A program made the translations under genes and the position numbers. A stretch of 56,352 nucleotides of DNA from an uncultured Clostridia bacterium. GTDB taxonomy: Bacteria > Bacillota > Clostridia > Christensenellales > Borkfalkiaceae. Position 1 is the first letter of the stretch; every line of letters starts with the position of its first letter. This document shows positions 43,744 through 51,742 of the stretch, one piece after another. The stretch spans positions 1 to 56,352 of the forward strand of contig CALVHS010000040.1 in NCBI GenBank assembly GCA_944328665.1. Reading direction: 5' to 3'. The notes beneath the pieces were generated by a model. That model saw only the letters and a program-made list of their open reading frames with translations. It had not been told where the DNA came from and made no database searches.

Positions 43744-45735
43744 ATGCGTGCAAAGTGGATATGGCGGAAAGGGGAGATCGAAGAGGACGGTTATGTGCGC
43801 TTCGACTCTCGGTTTTTCTATCGGGCGGGCGCGGGGGCGGCGCTGCACATTTCGGCAGACACAAAGTATGCGGTGTATGTGAACGGCGGGCTGGCGGCGT
43901 TCGGGCAGTATCCGGACTATCCGTGGTATAAAGTGTACGACAGGATCGATCTTTCCCCCTTCGCCGAGGAGGGGGAAAACGCTCTGCGGATCGTCGTCTA
44001 TTATTGCGGGAACGGCGGTTTTTCCACCAATTACGACGGCGGCCCCGGCGTTTGGTTCGAGGTGAAGGACGGGCGCGGGGAACTTCTTACCTGCAGCGGA
44101 GAGGACTGCCTGTCCGCTCCCTGCACGCGGTACATCGGCGGTAAAAAGGAAAAGATCACCGCGCAGCTCGGTTACAGGATCGCATACGACGCGCGCGGGG
44201 AAGAAGAGGCGGGCGGCATGCCGAGCGCGGCGGTGGAAAAGCAAGGCCCGCACTGTCCGCGCCCGATCGAAAACCTCGTAGTATCCTGCCCGAAACGCGG
44301 AGAACTTGTCAAAACGTGCGGCTTTGTCTATCGGGGCGGAGAAAGCGAAGGCCAAAAGCAAAACGAGGCGATCTTCTGTGGCGGCGGCGCGCCGTCGGAC
44401 GGGCAATATTTTTTGTTTGACCTGCGGGAAGAGGAGGCAGGGCTTTTGCAGCTGTCCGCCGTGTGCGAAGAGGAGACAAAGCTCGTTTTCGGCTACGGCG
44501 AGCATATCGCCGACGGCAGGGTGCGCACGGCGATGGGCGGCCGCGATTTCACCTTCACCTATTACGCCAAAAAGGGAGAGCAGTCGTACGTCTGCCCCTT
44601 CATGCGTTTCGCCGCGCGCTATATCCAAGTCTTTGCCGAGACAAAAAAAGGCGTAAAATTGCAGGTCTCTTTGGTGCCCGTTTCCTATCCCGTGAGCGTC
44701 GCGCCCTTTCAAGCGGGCGACGGCCTGCGGCAGCGGATATACGACGTCTGCGTGCGGACGCTGCGGCTGTGCATGCACGACCATTTTGAAGACTGCCCGT
44801 GGCGCGAACAGGCGCTCTACGCGCTGGACAGCCGCAATCAGATGCTGTGCGGGTATCATGCCTTCGGCAAAGAGTATTTCGCGTTTGCGCGGGCGAACCT
44901 GAAACTCATGGGAGAAAGCGGCAAAAGCGGGCTGCTGCCCATCACTTTTCCCGGGCAGACGGGCCTGTATATCCCCTCCTTTTCCCTGTATTATATCCTC
45001 GCCATGCGCGAATATGCCGCCCGCTCGGGGGATCGCACGCTGCTCGAAGAATATTACGGGCGGATGAAAGGGCTGCTTTCTCTGTTTGCGGAAAGGATGG
45101 AAGGCGGGCTCGTGCCTGTCTTTTACGGGGACAGGTCGTTCTGGAATTTTTACGAATGGGCGGACGGGCTGGCAGGGGAAGCGTTTGCCCCCACATCCAA
45201 GCGGTTCGATCTGCCGCTGAACGCCCTCTTTTCCCTGTCGCTGCAAAACATGCGTGACATCTGCGCTTTTTTGGGGAAAGGAGAGGAGGAAAGGGAATAC
45301 GCGTCCCTTTCCGCAGCGGTCAACCGCGCCGTCAACGCTCGCTTTTACGAGGAGGAAAAGGGGCTGTACAGGACGTTCGAGGGGGGGCGGCATTACAGCG
45401 AGACTGCCAACGCCTTCGCGGTGCTGTGCGGCGCGGCGGAAGGCGCGCGCGCCGAGAGGATATGCCGTGCTTTGGCGGCCGCGGAGAACGGGATGGTCGG
45501 GGCGACGCTGAGCATGGCGGGCTTCGTGTACGACGCGCTGCTCTTGACGGACAAAGGGGCGTATGCGCCGTGGGTGCTTGCGGACATCGGGCAAAAGTAC
45601 GGCTATATGCTGCGGCAGGGCGCGACGTCCTTTTGGGAGACGATCAAAGGGGAGGCGGACTTCGGCGGCGCGGGCAGTTTGTGCCACGGTTGGAGCGCGA
45701 TGCCCGTCTATTATTATCATATTTTGCGGGATTGA
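43744..45735 (+). CDS. GH78-like alpha-L-rhamnosidase family protein, cytosolic
   Basis: A 663-residue protein with the domain order of GH78: an N-terminal beta-sandwich (WIWRKGE, YAVYVNG), a second beta domain ending near residue 325, then an (alpha/alpha)6 barrel. The barrel starts with the family motif FEDCPWREQALYALDSR, which carries the acidic catalytic residues, and ends with GATSFWETI and LCHGWSAMPVYYY. There is no signal peptide, so it would act on imported oligosaccharides. It is shorter than many GH78 enzymes (about 900 residues). The substrate may be L-rhamnose or a related sugar such as L-arabinose; GH78-like proteins vary. GCGGAGG precedes the start. A hairpin without T tract lies upstream at 43688-43718. 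Confidence 0.82.
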   Translation: MRAKWIWRKGEIEEDGYVRFDSRFFYRAGAGAALHISADTKYAVYVNGGLAAFGQYPDYPWYKVYDRIDLSPFAEEGENALRIVVYYCGNGGFSTNYDGGPGVWFEVKDGRGELLTCSGEDCLSAPCTRYIGGKKEKITAQLGYRIAYDARGEEEAGGMPSAAVEKQGPHCPRPIENLVVSCPKRGELVKTCGFVYRGGESEGQKQNEAIFCGGGAPSDGQYFLFDLREEEAGLLQLSAVCEEETKLVFGYGEHIADGRVRTAMGGRDFTFTYYAKKGEQSYVCPFMRFAARYIQVFAETKKGVKLQVSLVPVSYPVSVAPFQAGDGLRQRIYDVCVRTLRLCMHDHFEDCPWREQALYALDSRNQMLCGYHAFGKEYFAFARANLKLMGESGKSGLLPITFPGQTGLYIPSFSLYYILAMREYAARSGDRTLLEEYYGRMKGLLSLFAERMEGGLVPVFYGDRSFWNFYEWADGLAGEAFAPTSKRFDLPLNALFSLSLQNMRDICAFLGKGEEEREYASLSAAVNRAVNARFYEEEKGLYRTFEGGRHYSETANAFAVLCGAAEGARAERICRALAAAENGMVGATLSMAGFVYDALLLTDKGAYAPWVLADIGQKYGYMLRQGATSFWETIKGEADFGGAGSLCHGWSAMPVYYYHILRD

Positions 45736-45757
45736 CGGGGATCGCGGACGGACTTTT

Positions 45758-45793
45758 GCCGCGGCGGCGCATCTTTGGGTGCGCCGCCGCGGC
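45758..45793 (+). terminator. GC-rich hairpin after the GH78-like gene
   Basis: A perfect 14-bp inverted repeat, GCCGCGGCGGCGCA (45758-45771) with its complement at 45780-45793, and an 8-base loop. No T run follows on the plus strand, so it may be a weak or factor-dependent terminator or an mRNA-end stabiliser. Confidence 0.5.
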
Positions 45794-45873
45794 ATATTGC
45801 GCGAAAATGCGCCGTAAAAGGGGAAAATTGTTCAAAATGTCATCCAAACCGCGCATTTTTGTATCTTTTTATA

Positions 45874-45903
45874 TTGACAAACCGCAAAAAATTCGTGTAA
45901 AAT
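45874..45903 (+). promoter_or_regulatory. Candidate promoter of the lacI-type gene
   Basis: A perfect TTGACA (45874-45879), 18-base spacer and TAAAAT (45898-45903), about 50 bases before the regulator start. I see no copy of the GGTAATCGATTTCC operator here, so the regulator may not repress itself. Confidence 0.65.
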
Positions 45904-45955
45904 AAGGTCATACAATAAAAACAGCGAAAAATTGATCGGTAAAAGGGTCGGTTTT

Positions 45956-46972
45956 ATGGTCACGATCTACGATATCGCGCGGGAATGCAATTGCTCTTCC
46001 GCGACGGTCAGCAAAGTTTTCAATAATACGGGCAACATCAGCGCCAAAAAGAGGCAGGAGATCCTGGAGGCGGCGGAGCGGATGGGGTATGTGCCGAACA
46101 TCGCGGCGCGCAGCCTCGTCAACAGCAAGTCGAACATGGTGGGCGTGCTGTTGTTCGTGGACAAAGCGCTCGGGCTTCGCCACGAACTGTTTTCCGAGAT
46201 CCTCAATGCCTTCCGCGTGCAGATGGAGGCGCGGCAATATGAGATCCTGCTCATTTCCGAAGAGGCGAAACTGTGGCAAGGCAGCCTTTTGCGCCACTGC
46301 AACGCGCTGCGGCTGGACGGCGTCTTTTGTCTCAGCTGCGACTACGACGCGCCCGCCGTAAAAGAACTTGCCGCCAGCAGCCTGCCCCTCGTCGGCTTCG
46401 AGATCCCGTATGAGGGCGTCAGCTGCGTCGAAAGCAAAAATTACGAGGCGAGCAAAAATCTGACCCGCTATCTGTTGGCGCGCGGGCACCGCGACATCGC
46501 GTTCATTGCGGGGACGGACACCTTTATCACCCGCGAGCGCATCCGCGGCTATCGGGACGCCCTCGCCGAACAGGGGCTCCCCCCCGACAGATATTTGCAG
46601 CGCTGCGGATTTTTCAGCAAGGACGAGGGGGAGATCGCGACCCGCCTGCTCATGACGTACGACAAGGGATGTACGGCCGCCATGTATCCGGATGATTTTA
46701 CGGCGATCGCGGGCATGCGCGAGCTGAAAAAATACGGCATTTCCGTGCCGGAAGATCTTTCCGTCACAGGTTTTGACGGCATCACGCTGGGCAGGCTGAT
46801 CTCCCCGCAGTTGACGACAGTCAAGCAAAACGCCTCGGAACTGGGCAGGATCGCCGCAGACATTTTGGCGGACAGGGTGGAAGGGACGGACACCTCTCCT
46901 TGTTCCGTCCGCCTCGAAACGGAGATCTTCGAAGGGGAAAGCGTCCTGCCCGGCCCGTATGGAAAGGAATAA
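45956..46972 (+). CDS. LacI-family transcriptional repressor
   Basis: A 338-residue regulator. The N-terminal helix-turn-helix is TIYDIARECNCSSATVSKVFN with the hinge helix YVPNIAARSLVN (residues about 3-56). The sugar-binding core has the usual landmarks: VGVLLF, LDGVFCLSC, RGHRDIAFIAG, and SVTGFDGITLGRLISPQLTTVKQ. The start ATG at 45956 is preferred to a TTG at 45932 because the protein then begins at the normal distance from the HTH. Its gene is immediately upstream of importer 3, whose promoter carries two palindromic operators, so it almost certainly represses that operon until a xylan sugar binds. Confidence 0.93.
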   Translation: MVTIYDIARECNCSSATVSKVFNNTGNISAKKRQEILEAAERMGYVPNIAARSLVNSKSNMVGVLLFVDKALGLRHELFSEILNAFRVQMEARQYEILLISEEAKLWQGSLLRHCNALRLDGVFCLSCDYDAPAVKELAASSLPLVGFEIPYEGVSCVESKNYEASKNLTRYLLARGHRDIAFIAGTDTFITRERIRGYRDALAEQGLPPDRYLQRCGFFSKDEGEIATRLLMTYDKGCTAAMYPDDFTAIAGMRELKKYGISVPEDLSVTGFDGITLGRLISPQLTTVKQNASELGRIAADILADRVEGTDTSPCSVRLETEIFEGESVLPGPYGKE

Positions 46973-46986
46973 AAATATACCGTATC

Positions 46987-47028
46987 TTGCGCCGCGGCGG
47001 ACGAGCCTTTGCGGCGCAAAAATTTTTT
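46987..47028 (+). terminator. Intrinsic terminator after the lacI-type gene
   Basis: TTGCGCCGC (46987-46995) and GCGGCGCAA (47011-47019) form a perfect 9-bp stem with a 15-base loop, followed by AAAATTTTTT. It separates the regulator from the importer-3 promoter. Confidence 0.75.
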
Positions 47029-47048
47029 AAAGAAATTTAAAAAAACTA

Positions 47049-47076
47049 TTGACAAATGAAAATTGTGTGATATAAT
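47049..47076 (+). promoter_or_regulatory. Consensus promoter of the importer-3 xylan operon
   Basis: Perfect TTGACA (47049-47054) and perfect TATAAT (47071-47076) with 16 bases between. Start of transcription is expected near 47083, directly in front of operator 1, giving a leader of about 205 bases. A promoter this strong needs the repressor to be controlled. Confidence 0.85.
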
Positions 47077-47086
47077 AAATATATAA

Positions 47087-47100
47087 GGTAATCGATTTCC
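47087..47100. promoter_or_regulatory. LacI-family operator 1
   Basis: GGTAATCGATTTCC is a palindrome around ATCGAT (outer halves GG and CC, one asymmetric pair), the form expected for a LacI-family dimer. It lies 10 bases past the -10 box, where a bound repressor blocks polymerase. Confidence 0.82.
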
Positions 47101-47175
47101 TATCCTTATCGTTTTCAGCCCCTCTGTTTTTTGCCTGCATAAGCGAAGATCGGGGGCATATTTTTTCTCTAAAAA

Positions 47176-47189
47176 GGTAATCGATTTCC
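47176..47189. promoter_or_regulatory. LacI-family operator 2
   Basis: An identical GGTAATCGATTTCC lies 89 bases downstream of operator 1 (start to start), in the leader. The identity extends outward to AAGGTAATCGATTTCC. Bound dimers could loop the DNA or block elongation. The bases between hold a weak inverted repeat (GCCCC at 47118 and GGGGC at 47153) followed by T6 at 47161. Confidence 0.82.
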
Positions 47190-47193
47190 CAAG

Positions 47194-47235
47194 AAAAAGG
47201 GCGCGCCCTTTTTCTACTGCTTTGCAGTAGAAAAA
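47194..47235 (+). promoter_or_regulatory. Two mutually exclusive hairpins in the importer-3 leader
   Basis: AAAAAGGGCGCGCCCTTTTT (47194-47213) is a perfect palindrome. A second perfect stem of 12 bp, TTTTTCTACTGC (47209-47220) with GCAGTAGAAAAA (47224-47235) and loop TTT, shares the T5 at 47209-47213. Only one of the two can form completely. The ribosome binding site AAGGAGGT follows at 47275-47282. Possible attenuator or mRNA stabiliser; sequence evidence only. Confidence 0.5.
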
Positions 47236-47288
47236 TAAATTAGTGGAAATATCCGCACGTGGTGCGGAAAATATAAGGAGGTATTTTG

Positions 47289-48602
47289 ATGAAAAATGCA
47301 CTCAGAAAGGTAATCACCGTTGCATTATCTTTCGCCATGTTGGGATCGGTCGCCGCTATGGCGGCGGCTTGCGGAGGGGAGAGCGACAACACTCTCCTGT
47401 ATTGGTGCTTTGACTCTGCCATGGGGCAGCAGGTACAGGACTATTACATCGACGTACAAGATCTCGACTATGAAGTGGAAGTGGAGGTCATCGACCTGAC
47501 CTCGCTGCAGAACCGCCTCGACAGCGGCCTGCGCACCGGCAAAAATCTGCCCGACGTCGTTGCCTTGGAAGCGGGCGCTTTCAAGCGCTATATGGACGGC
47601 GATCTGATGGAAAACCTCGACGACATCAAGGCGGAAGTCGCCGGCGATATGTACGATTACACCATCGAAGCCGCCACCGGCGACGACGGCAGCCTGTACG
47701 CCCTCGCCACCAACGTCACGCCCGTCGTCTTCGCCTATAAGCGTCCCATCGCCGAAGACGTGTTCGGCACGGACGACCCCGCCGAGATCCAAAAGCACTT
47801 CGATTCTTGGGAGCATTTCATCGAATCGGCGCGCACCCTCAACGAGGCGGGGTATAAAGTGACTTCTTCCTATATGGACATGGCAAAAGTGTTCTTCGGC
47901 GGCAGGACGCAGGGCTGGGTGAACGAGAACAACGAACTCGTCATCGACCCCATCCTTACCGACGGGGAGTACAGCCTGATGGAAGTTGCCAAAACGCTGA
48001 AAGAAGAGGATCTGACCCACGATCAGGCGGAATCTTCCGGTACATGGTATTCCGACATTTCCGGCGATCTCGTGTTCGGATATTTCCAGGCGACTTGGGG
48101 CATCGAGACCAACCTCGAGCGCAACGCGATCAGCAGCGACGGAAGCGGTAACACCTACGGCGACTGGGCGGTCATCCAGGGGCCTGCCAGCGCCTATGAA
48201 GGCGGTACCTTCCACTGCGTCGTCAAGGGCACGGGCATGCTCGAACAGGCCAAGGAATTCGTCAAATTTTTCTCTACGGATCCCACCTATCTCGAGAACT
48301 GGGCGAAAGAGAACAACGACTTCATGAACAGCAAGAGCATCATGCAGAAACTTGCGGACGACACCACCCTCGCCAGCGAATTCCTCGGCGGGCAGAACCC
48401 GTACAGCACGTATATCGCGGCGGCGGAAAACATCAACGGCTCTATCATCACGCAGTATGATTCTACCATCAACTCGCAGTTCAAAGGCTGGGCGACCAAC
48501 TATGCCGAAGGCGGCATCGAAGGCGCCACGACCGTCGCTGCCGCGGTCGACCAGTTCAAAGAAGCGCTGAAGAACATTTATCAGGATATCACCATTTCCT
48601 GA
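47289..48602 (+). CDS. Sugar ABC importer substrate-binding lipoprotein (importer 3)
   Basis: A 437-residue binding lipoprotein of the family 1 type, with anchor Cys28 (MAAACGG). The start at 47289 is six bases after AAGGAGGT; a TTG one codon earlier is less likely. The mature part starts NTLLYWCFDSAMGQQ, and has RTGKNLPDVVALEAGAF and the C-lobe phrase QAKEFVKFFSTDPTYL, both typical. It is the first gene of an operon under LacI-type control that goes on to permeases, GH10 xylanase, a binding lipoprotein and GH1. The ligand is therefore likely a xylo-oligosaccharide. Confidence 0.92.
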   Translation: MKNALRKVITVALSFAMLGSVAAMAAACGGESDNTLLYWCFDSAMGQQVQDYYIDVQDLDYEVEVEVIDLTSLQNRLDSGLRTGKNLPDVVALEAGAFKRYMDGDLMENLDDIKAEVAGDMYDYTIEAATGDDGSLYALATNVTPVVFAYKRPIAEDVFGTDDPAEIQKHFDSWEHFIESARTLNEAGYKVTSSYMDMAKVFFGGRTQGWVNENNELVIDPILTDGEYSLMEVAKTLKEEDLTHDQAESSGTWYSDISGDLVFGYFQATWGIETNLERNAISSDGSGNTYGDWAVIQGPASAYEGGTFHCVVKGTGMLEQAKEFVKFFSTDPTYLENWAKENNDFMNSKSIMQKLADDTTLASEFLGGQNPYSTYIAAAENINGSIITQYDSTINSQFKGWATNYAEGGIEGATTVAAAVDQFKEALKNIYQDITIS

Positions 48603-48624
48603 TCGCCGCAGGGGGGAACGAGAA

Positions 48625-49680
48625 GTGGAAGAATTGAAAACGGATTTTTCCGCGCAGGCAAACGCGGAAGGCGAAGGGGCGGAAGCCGCTTCTTCGCTTT
48701 CCCCGTCCGGGCGGAAGAAAAAGAAGTTTAAGTGGGACGTAAATTATTACGGTATCCTCTTTGTCATCCCTTTCTTTGTCGTGTATGCGATCTTTTCCGC
48801 ATATCCGATGGTGTATTCCATCTTTCTGAGCCTGACCGATTATGCGGGCTACAACCGCGAGATCAGCGTCATCGGCTTTGAAAACTTTACGTATCTTTTG
48901 GATCAGCCGCGTTTCTGGCAGGCGTTTTACAACACCGTCATCATGTTTTTGATGACTTTTGCCCCGCAGCTGTGCTTCGGCCTGATCTTTGCGGCGATGT
49001 TTACCAGCAAGACGTACAAGATGAAGCTGAAGGGCTTGTTCAAGGGCGTGTATTATCTGCCGAACATCATCACGGCGACCTCCGTCGCGGTCATGTTCTA
49101 TACGCTGTTCCAGCAGAGCAGCGGCGGCATGTGGCGGGTCTTGGTCAATCTCGGCTTCATAGAGGACGGTTACAATCTCTATCTGTACGAGTGGCCTTCC
49201 CGCATCCTCGTGGCGTTCATCTCTTTCTGGCAGTGGTTCGGCAGTACGATGGTCACGCTGTCTGCGGGGATCCTCGGCATCAACCCCGCCGTATATGAGG
49301 CGGCGGAATTGGACGGGGCGAACCAGCGCGACGTGTTCTTCCGCATCACGCTGCCCATCATCCGCCCGATCGTCGTATATTGCGTGGTCACTTCTACCAT
49401 CGGCGGGCTGCAGGGCTTCGATATCGCCTATCTGTTCCTCGGCGGCGGGCCTTCCCTTTCGGGCGGCAGATACGCGACCGAGACGATCGCCGTCTATATC
49501 TATAAGATGGCGTTCGATACGGGCGGCGAAATGAAGTACAACGTCGCCTCTGCGGCGAGCGTATACCTGTTTATCGTCTGCATGGTCGTCAGCGTGCTCT
49601 TGTTCCGCCTGACCAACGTCAACGAAGAAAAGCAGGCAAAACGTGCGGAAAAGAGGATATGGGGAGGTGAGCGCGCATGA
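48625..49680 (+). CDS. Sugar ABC importer permease, MalF-like (importer 3)
   Basis: A 351-residue membrane protein starting at GTG 48625 behind GGGGGGAA. A 38-residue hydrophilic tail rich in Ala, Glu and Lys precedes the first helix (YYGILFVIPFFVVYAIFSAYP). The EAA loop is YEAAELDGANQRDVFFRITLP. The permease pairs with the next gene, whose start overlaps its stop. No ATPase gene is nearby; the EAA sequence is close to that of importer 2, which is compatible with one shared ATPase. Confidence 0.92.
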   Translation: MEELKTDFSAQANAEGEGAEAASSLSPSGRKKKKFKWDVNYYGILFVIPFFVVYAIFSAYPMVYSIFLSLTDYAGYNREISVIGFENFTYLLDQPRFWQAFYNTVIMFLMTFAPQLCFGLIFAAMFTSKTYKMKLKGLFKGVYYLPNIITATSVAVMFYTLFQQSSGGMWRVLVNLGFIEDGYNLYLYEWPSRILVAFISFWQWFGSTMVTLSAGILGINPAVYEAAELDGANQRDVFFRITLPIIRPIVVYCVVTSTIGGLQGFDIAYLFLGGGPSLSGGRYATETIAVYIYKMAFDTGGEMKYNVASAASVYLFIVCMVVSVLLFRLTNVNEEKQAKRAEKRIWGGERA

Positions 49681-50564
49681 ATAGAGAAGCCGAGATCCGG
49701 CGCGAAGCGCGCCGCGAAGTCCCCCTTTCGCAGAGGGTGAAGCACACCGTCGTGCAGACGCTGATCTACATCTTTTGCGTCATCATGCTGCTGCTGTGCG
49801 TCATGCCCATCTGGCTGCTTTTTGTCGATGCGACGCGCTCGACCACGCAGATCAATCAGGGGATGTCCCTTTTGCCCAGCCGCTACTTCGGCATGAACTG
49901 GGATACGCTGATGGATCACGATTTTCCGATCGTGAACGCCTTCTTTAACAGCGTCATCATCAGTTTCTGTTCGACCGGCCTCAGCCTGTATTTTTCGGCG
50001 CTGACGGCGTACGCCTTCGTCGCCTATCGGTACAAGGGGCAGAACCTTTTGTATTCCATCATCCTCATGCTGATGATGATCCCCGGGCAGCTGTCCATGA
50101 TCGGGTTTTATAAGCTCGTCGTCGATATGAACATCTACGACACGTATATCCCGCTCATCATTCCCGCCATCGCGGGACCCGGCTCGGTATTCTTCTTCAA
50201 GCAGTATTTCAACGCGAATTTTTCCAAAGACATCGTCGAAGCGGCGCGTATCGACGGCGCGGGCGAATTCCGCATCTATAACACGATGGTCATCCCGAGC
50301 ATCGTGCCCGCCATCGCCACGCAGGCGATCTTCGGCATCGTCGGCTCCTGGAACAACTACATGGGCCCGTTGATGTTGATCTCTACGACGGAAAAATTCA
50401 CTTTCCCGATGATCGTCCAGCTCTTAAAGACGGACCGCTACAATACCGACCTCGGAGCAATGGCGCTCGGTGTCTTCATGACCATCGTGCCGCTGCTCGT
50501 CATTTACGCCATCTTCTCGCGTGTCATCATCAACGGCATCGCGATCGGCGGCGGAAAAGAATAA
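49677..50564 (+). CDS. Sugar ABC importer permease, MalG-like (importer 3)
   Basis: A 295-residue permease coupled to the preceding gene by ATGA. The EAA loop reads VEAARIDGAGEFRIYNTMVIP, and the last helix is followed by SRVIINGIAIGGGKE, the classic family tail. The first helix reads LIYIFCVIMLLLCVMPIWLLF. The surface xylanase starts 24 bases downstream behind AAGAGGGG, so uptake and hydrolysis are co-expressed. Confidence 0.92.
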   Translation: MNREAEIRREARREVPLSQRVKHTVVQTLIYIFCVIMLLLCVMPIWLLFVDATRSTTQINQGMSLLPSRYFGMNWDTLMDHDFPIVNAFFNSVIISFCSTGLSLYFSALTAYAFVAYRYKGQNLLYSIILMLMMIPGQLSMIGFYKLVVDMNIYDTYIPLIIPAIAGPGSVFFFKQYFNANFSKDIVEAARIDGAGEFRIYNTMVIPSIVPAIATQAIFGIVGSWNNYMGPLMLISTTEKFTFPMIVQLLKTDRYNTDLGAMALGVFMTIVPLLVIYAIFSRVIINGIAIGGGKE

Positions 50565-50587
50565 ATTTATCAAGAGGGGAATCAATC

Positions 50588-51727
50588 ATGAGATTCAAAC
50601 GTATCCTTTCGCTCTCTTTGGCTGCCGTGCTCGGCGCGGGCGCGCTGGCGCTCGCGGGCTGCGACAGCGGCGAAAAGAAGCTCAAAGACTACTATGCCGA
50701 CTATTTCAAGGTCGGCTGTACGATGAACTACGGCATGCAGCCGTCGTATGACGACATTGCGAGCGAGTTCAACTCTATGACCTGCGAAAACGAGATGAAG
50801 TGGGAGGCGCTCGAGGCCGAAGAAGGGGAGTTCACCTTCAACGTGGCGGACAACATGGTCGAATTTGCCGAAGAGCACGGCATGGCGGTGCGCGGGCACT
50901 GCCTCGCCTGGCACAACACCGACGCGACCCCTGCCTGGGTCTTTGTCGACGGCACGAACGCGGCTTCCTTCGACAAGATCAAAGAGCGCGTTACCGCGCA
51001 CGCCACGGAGGTCGTCGAACACTTCGGCGACAAGATCTATGCCTGGGACGTGTGGAACGAGATGCTCACCGACGCCTACACGACGGACGAAGACGACCTT
51101 TACCGCATCGACTCCAAGTGGCATAACATCTGCGGGCTGACCGGGCAGGAGACGCCCGAAGAGCGCGATGCCGCCAACGACAAGATCGAAGAGCTCATCA
51201 TCGCCACTTTCAAAGCCGCGCGCGACGCCGCTCCCGCAAGCACCAAGCTCTTCTACAACGAGTATCTGGTCAACAACACCTATAAAGTGGAAAAACTCAT
51301 CACCATGATGGAGCGCCTCATCGAAAAGGGCTGCGAGATCGACGGCGTGGGCATCCAGTGCCATTACGACATCAACAATTTCGACGCGGAAATGCTCGAA
51401 GACGTCATCGTGCGTCTCGGCGAGCTGGGCCTGGAAGTGCAGATCACCGAATACGACTTTTCCATGTACCACTACAACAACGATACCTCCCTGTATTATC
51501 AGGAGTTTACCGAAGAAATGTCCGCCCTGCAGGCCTCCTGCGCGGGCAAGCTCTTCGAGATCGCGCGCGAGCATAAAGACATCGTGACGGCGGTCGTGCA
51601 GTGGGGGGTCGCCGACGACGATTCGTACCTGTTCAATATGCCCGTGGAAAACAGGAAGGACTGGCCGTACATCTTCGACGCGTCCCATCAGAAAAAAGAG
51701 GCGTATTACGCCATCATCGATTTTTAA
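50588..51727 (+). CDS. Surface GH10 endo-1,4-beta-xylanase lipoprotein
   Basis: A 379-residue family 10 xylanase, tethered by Cys25 (LAGC). The catalytic domain follows the anchor directly (YFKVGCTMNYGMQPSYDDIASEFNSMT...). Landmarks: ENEMKWEAL, RGHCLAWHNTDATPAWVF, acid/base Glu158 in DVWNEM, and nucleophile Glu288 in QITEYDFS. The end, VVQWGVADDDSYL, then KKEAYYAIIDF, is typical. It would cut xylan backbone on the cell surface and feed importer 3. Unlike the cytosolic GH10 at 24909, it has the standard WNE and ITE motif forms. Confidence 0.94.
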   Translation: MRFKRILSLSLAAVLGAGALALAGCDSGEKKLKDYYADYFKVGCTMNYGMQPSYDDIASEFNSMTCENEMKWEALEAEEGEFTFNVADNMVEFAEEHGMAVRGHCLAWHNTDATPAWVFVDGTNAASFDKIKERVTAHATEVVEHFGDKIYAWDVWNEMLTDAYTTDEDDLYRIDSKWHNICGLTGQETPEERDAANDKIEELIIATFKAARDAAPASTKLFYNEYLVNNTYKVEKLITMMERLIEKGCEIDGVGIQCHYDINNFDAEMLEDVIVRLGELGLEVQITEYDFSMYHYNNDTSLYYQEFTEEMSALQASCAGKLFEIAREHKDIVTAVVQWGVADDDSYLFNMPVENRKDWPYIFDASHQKKEAYYAIIDF

Positions 51728-51742
51728 CAGGGGGAGCATGAT

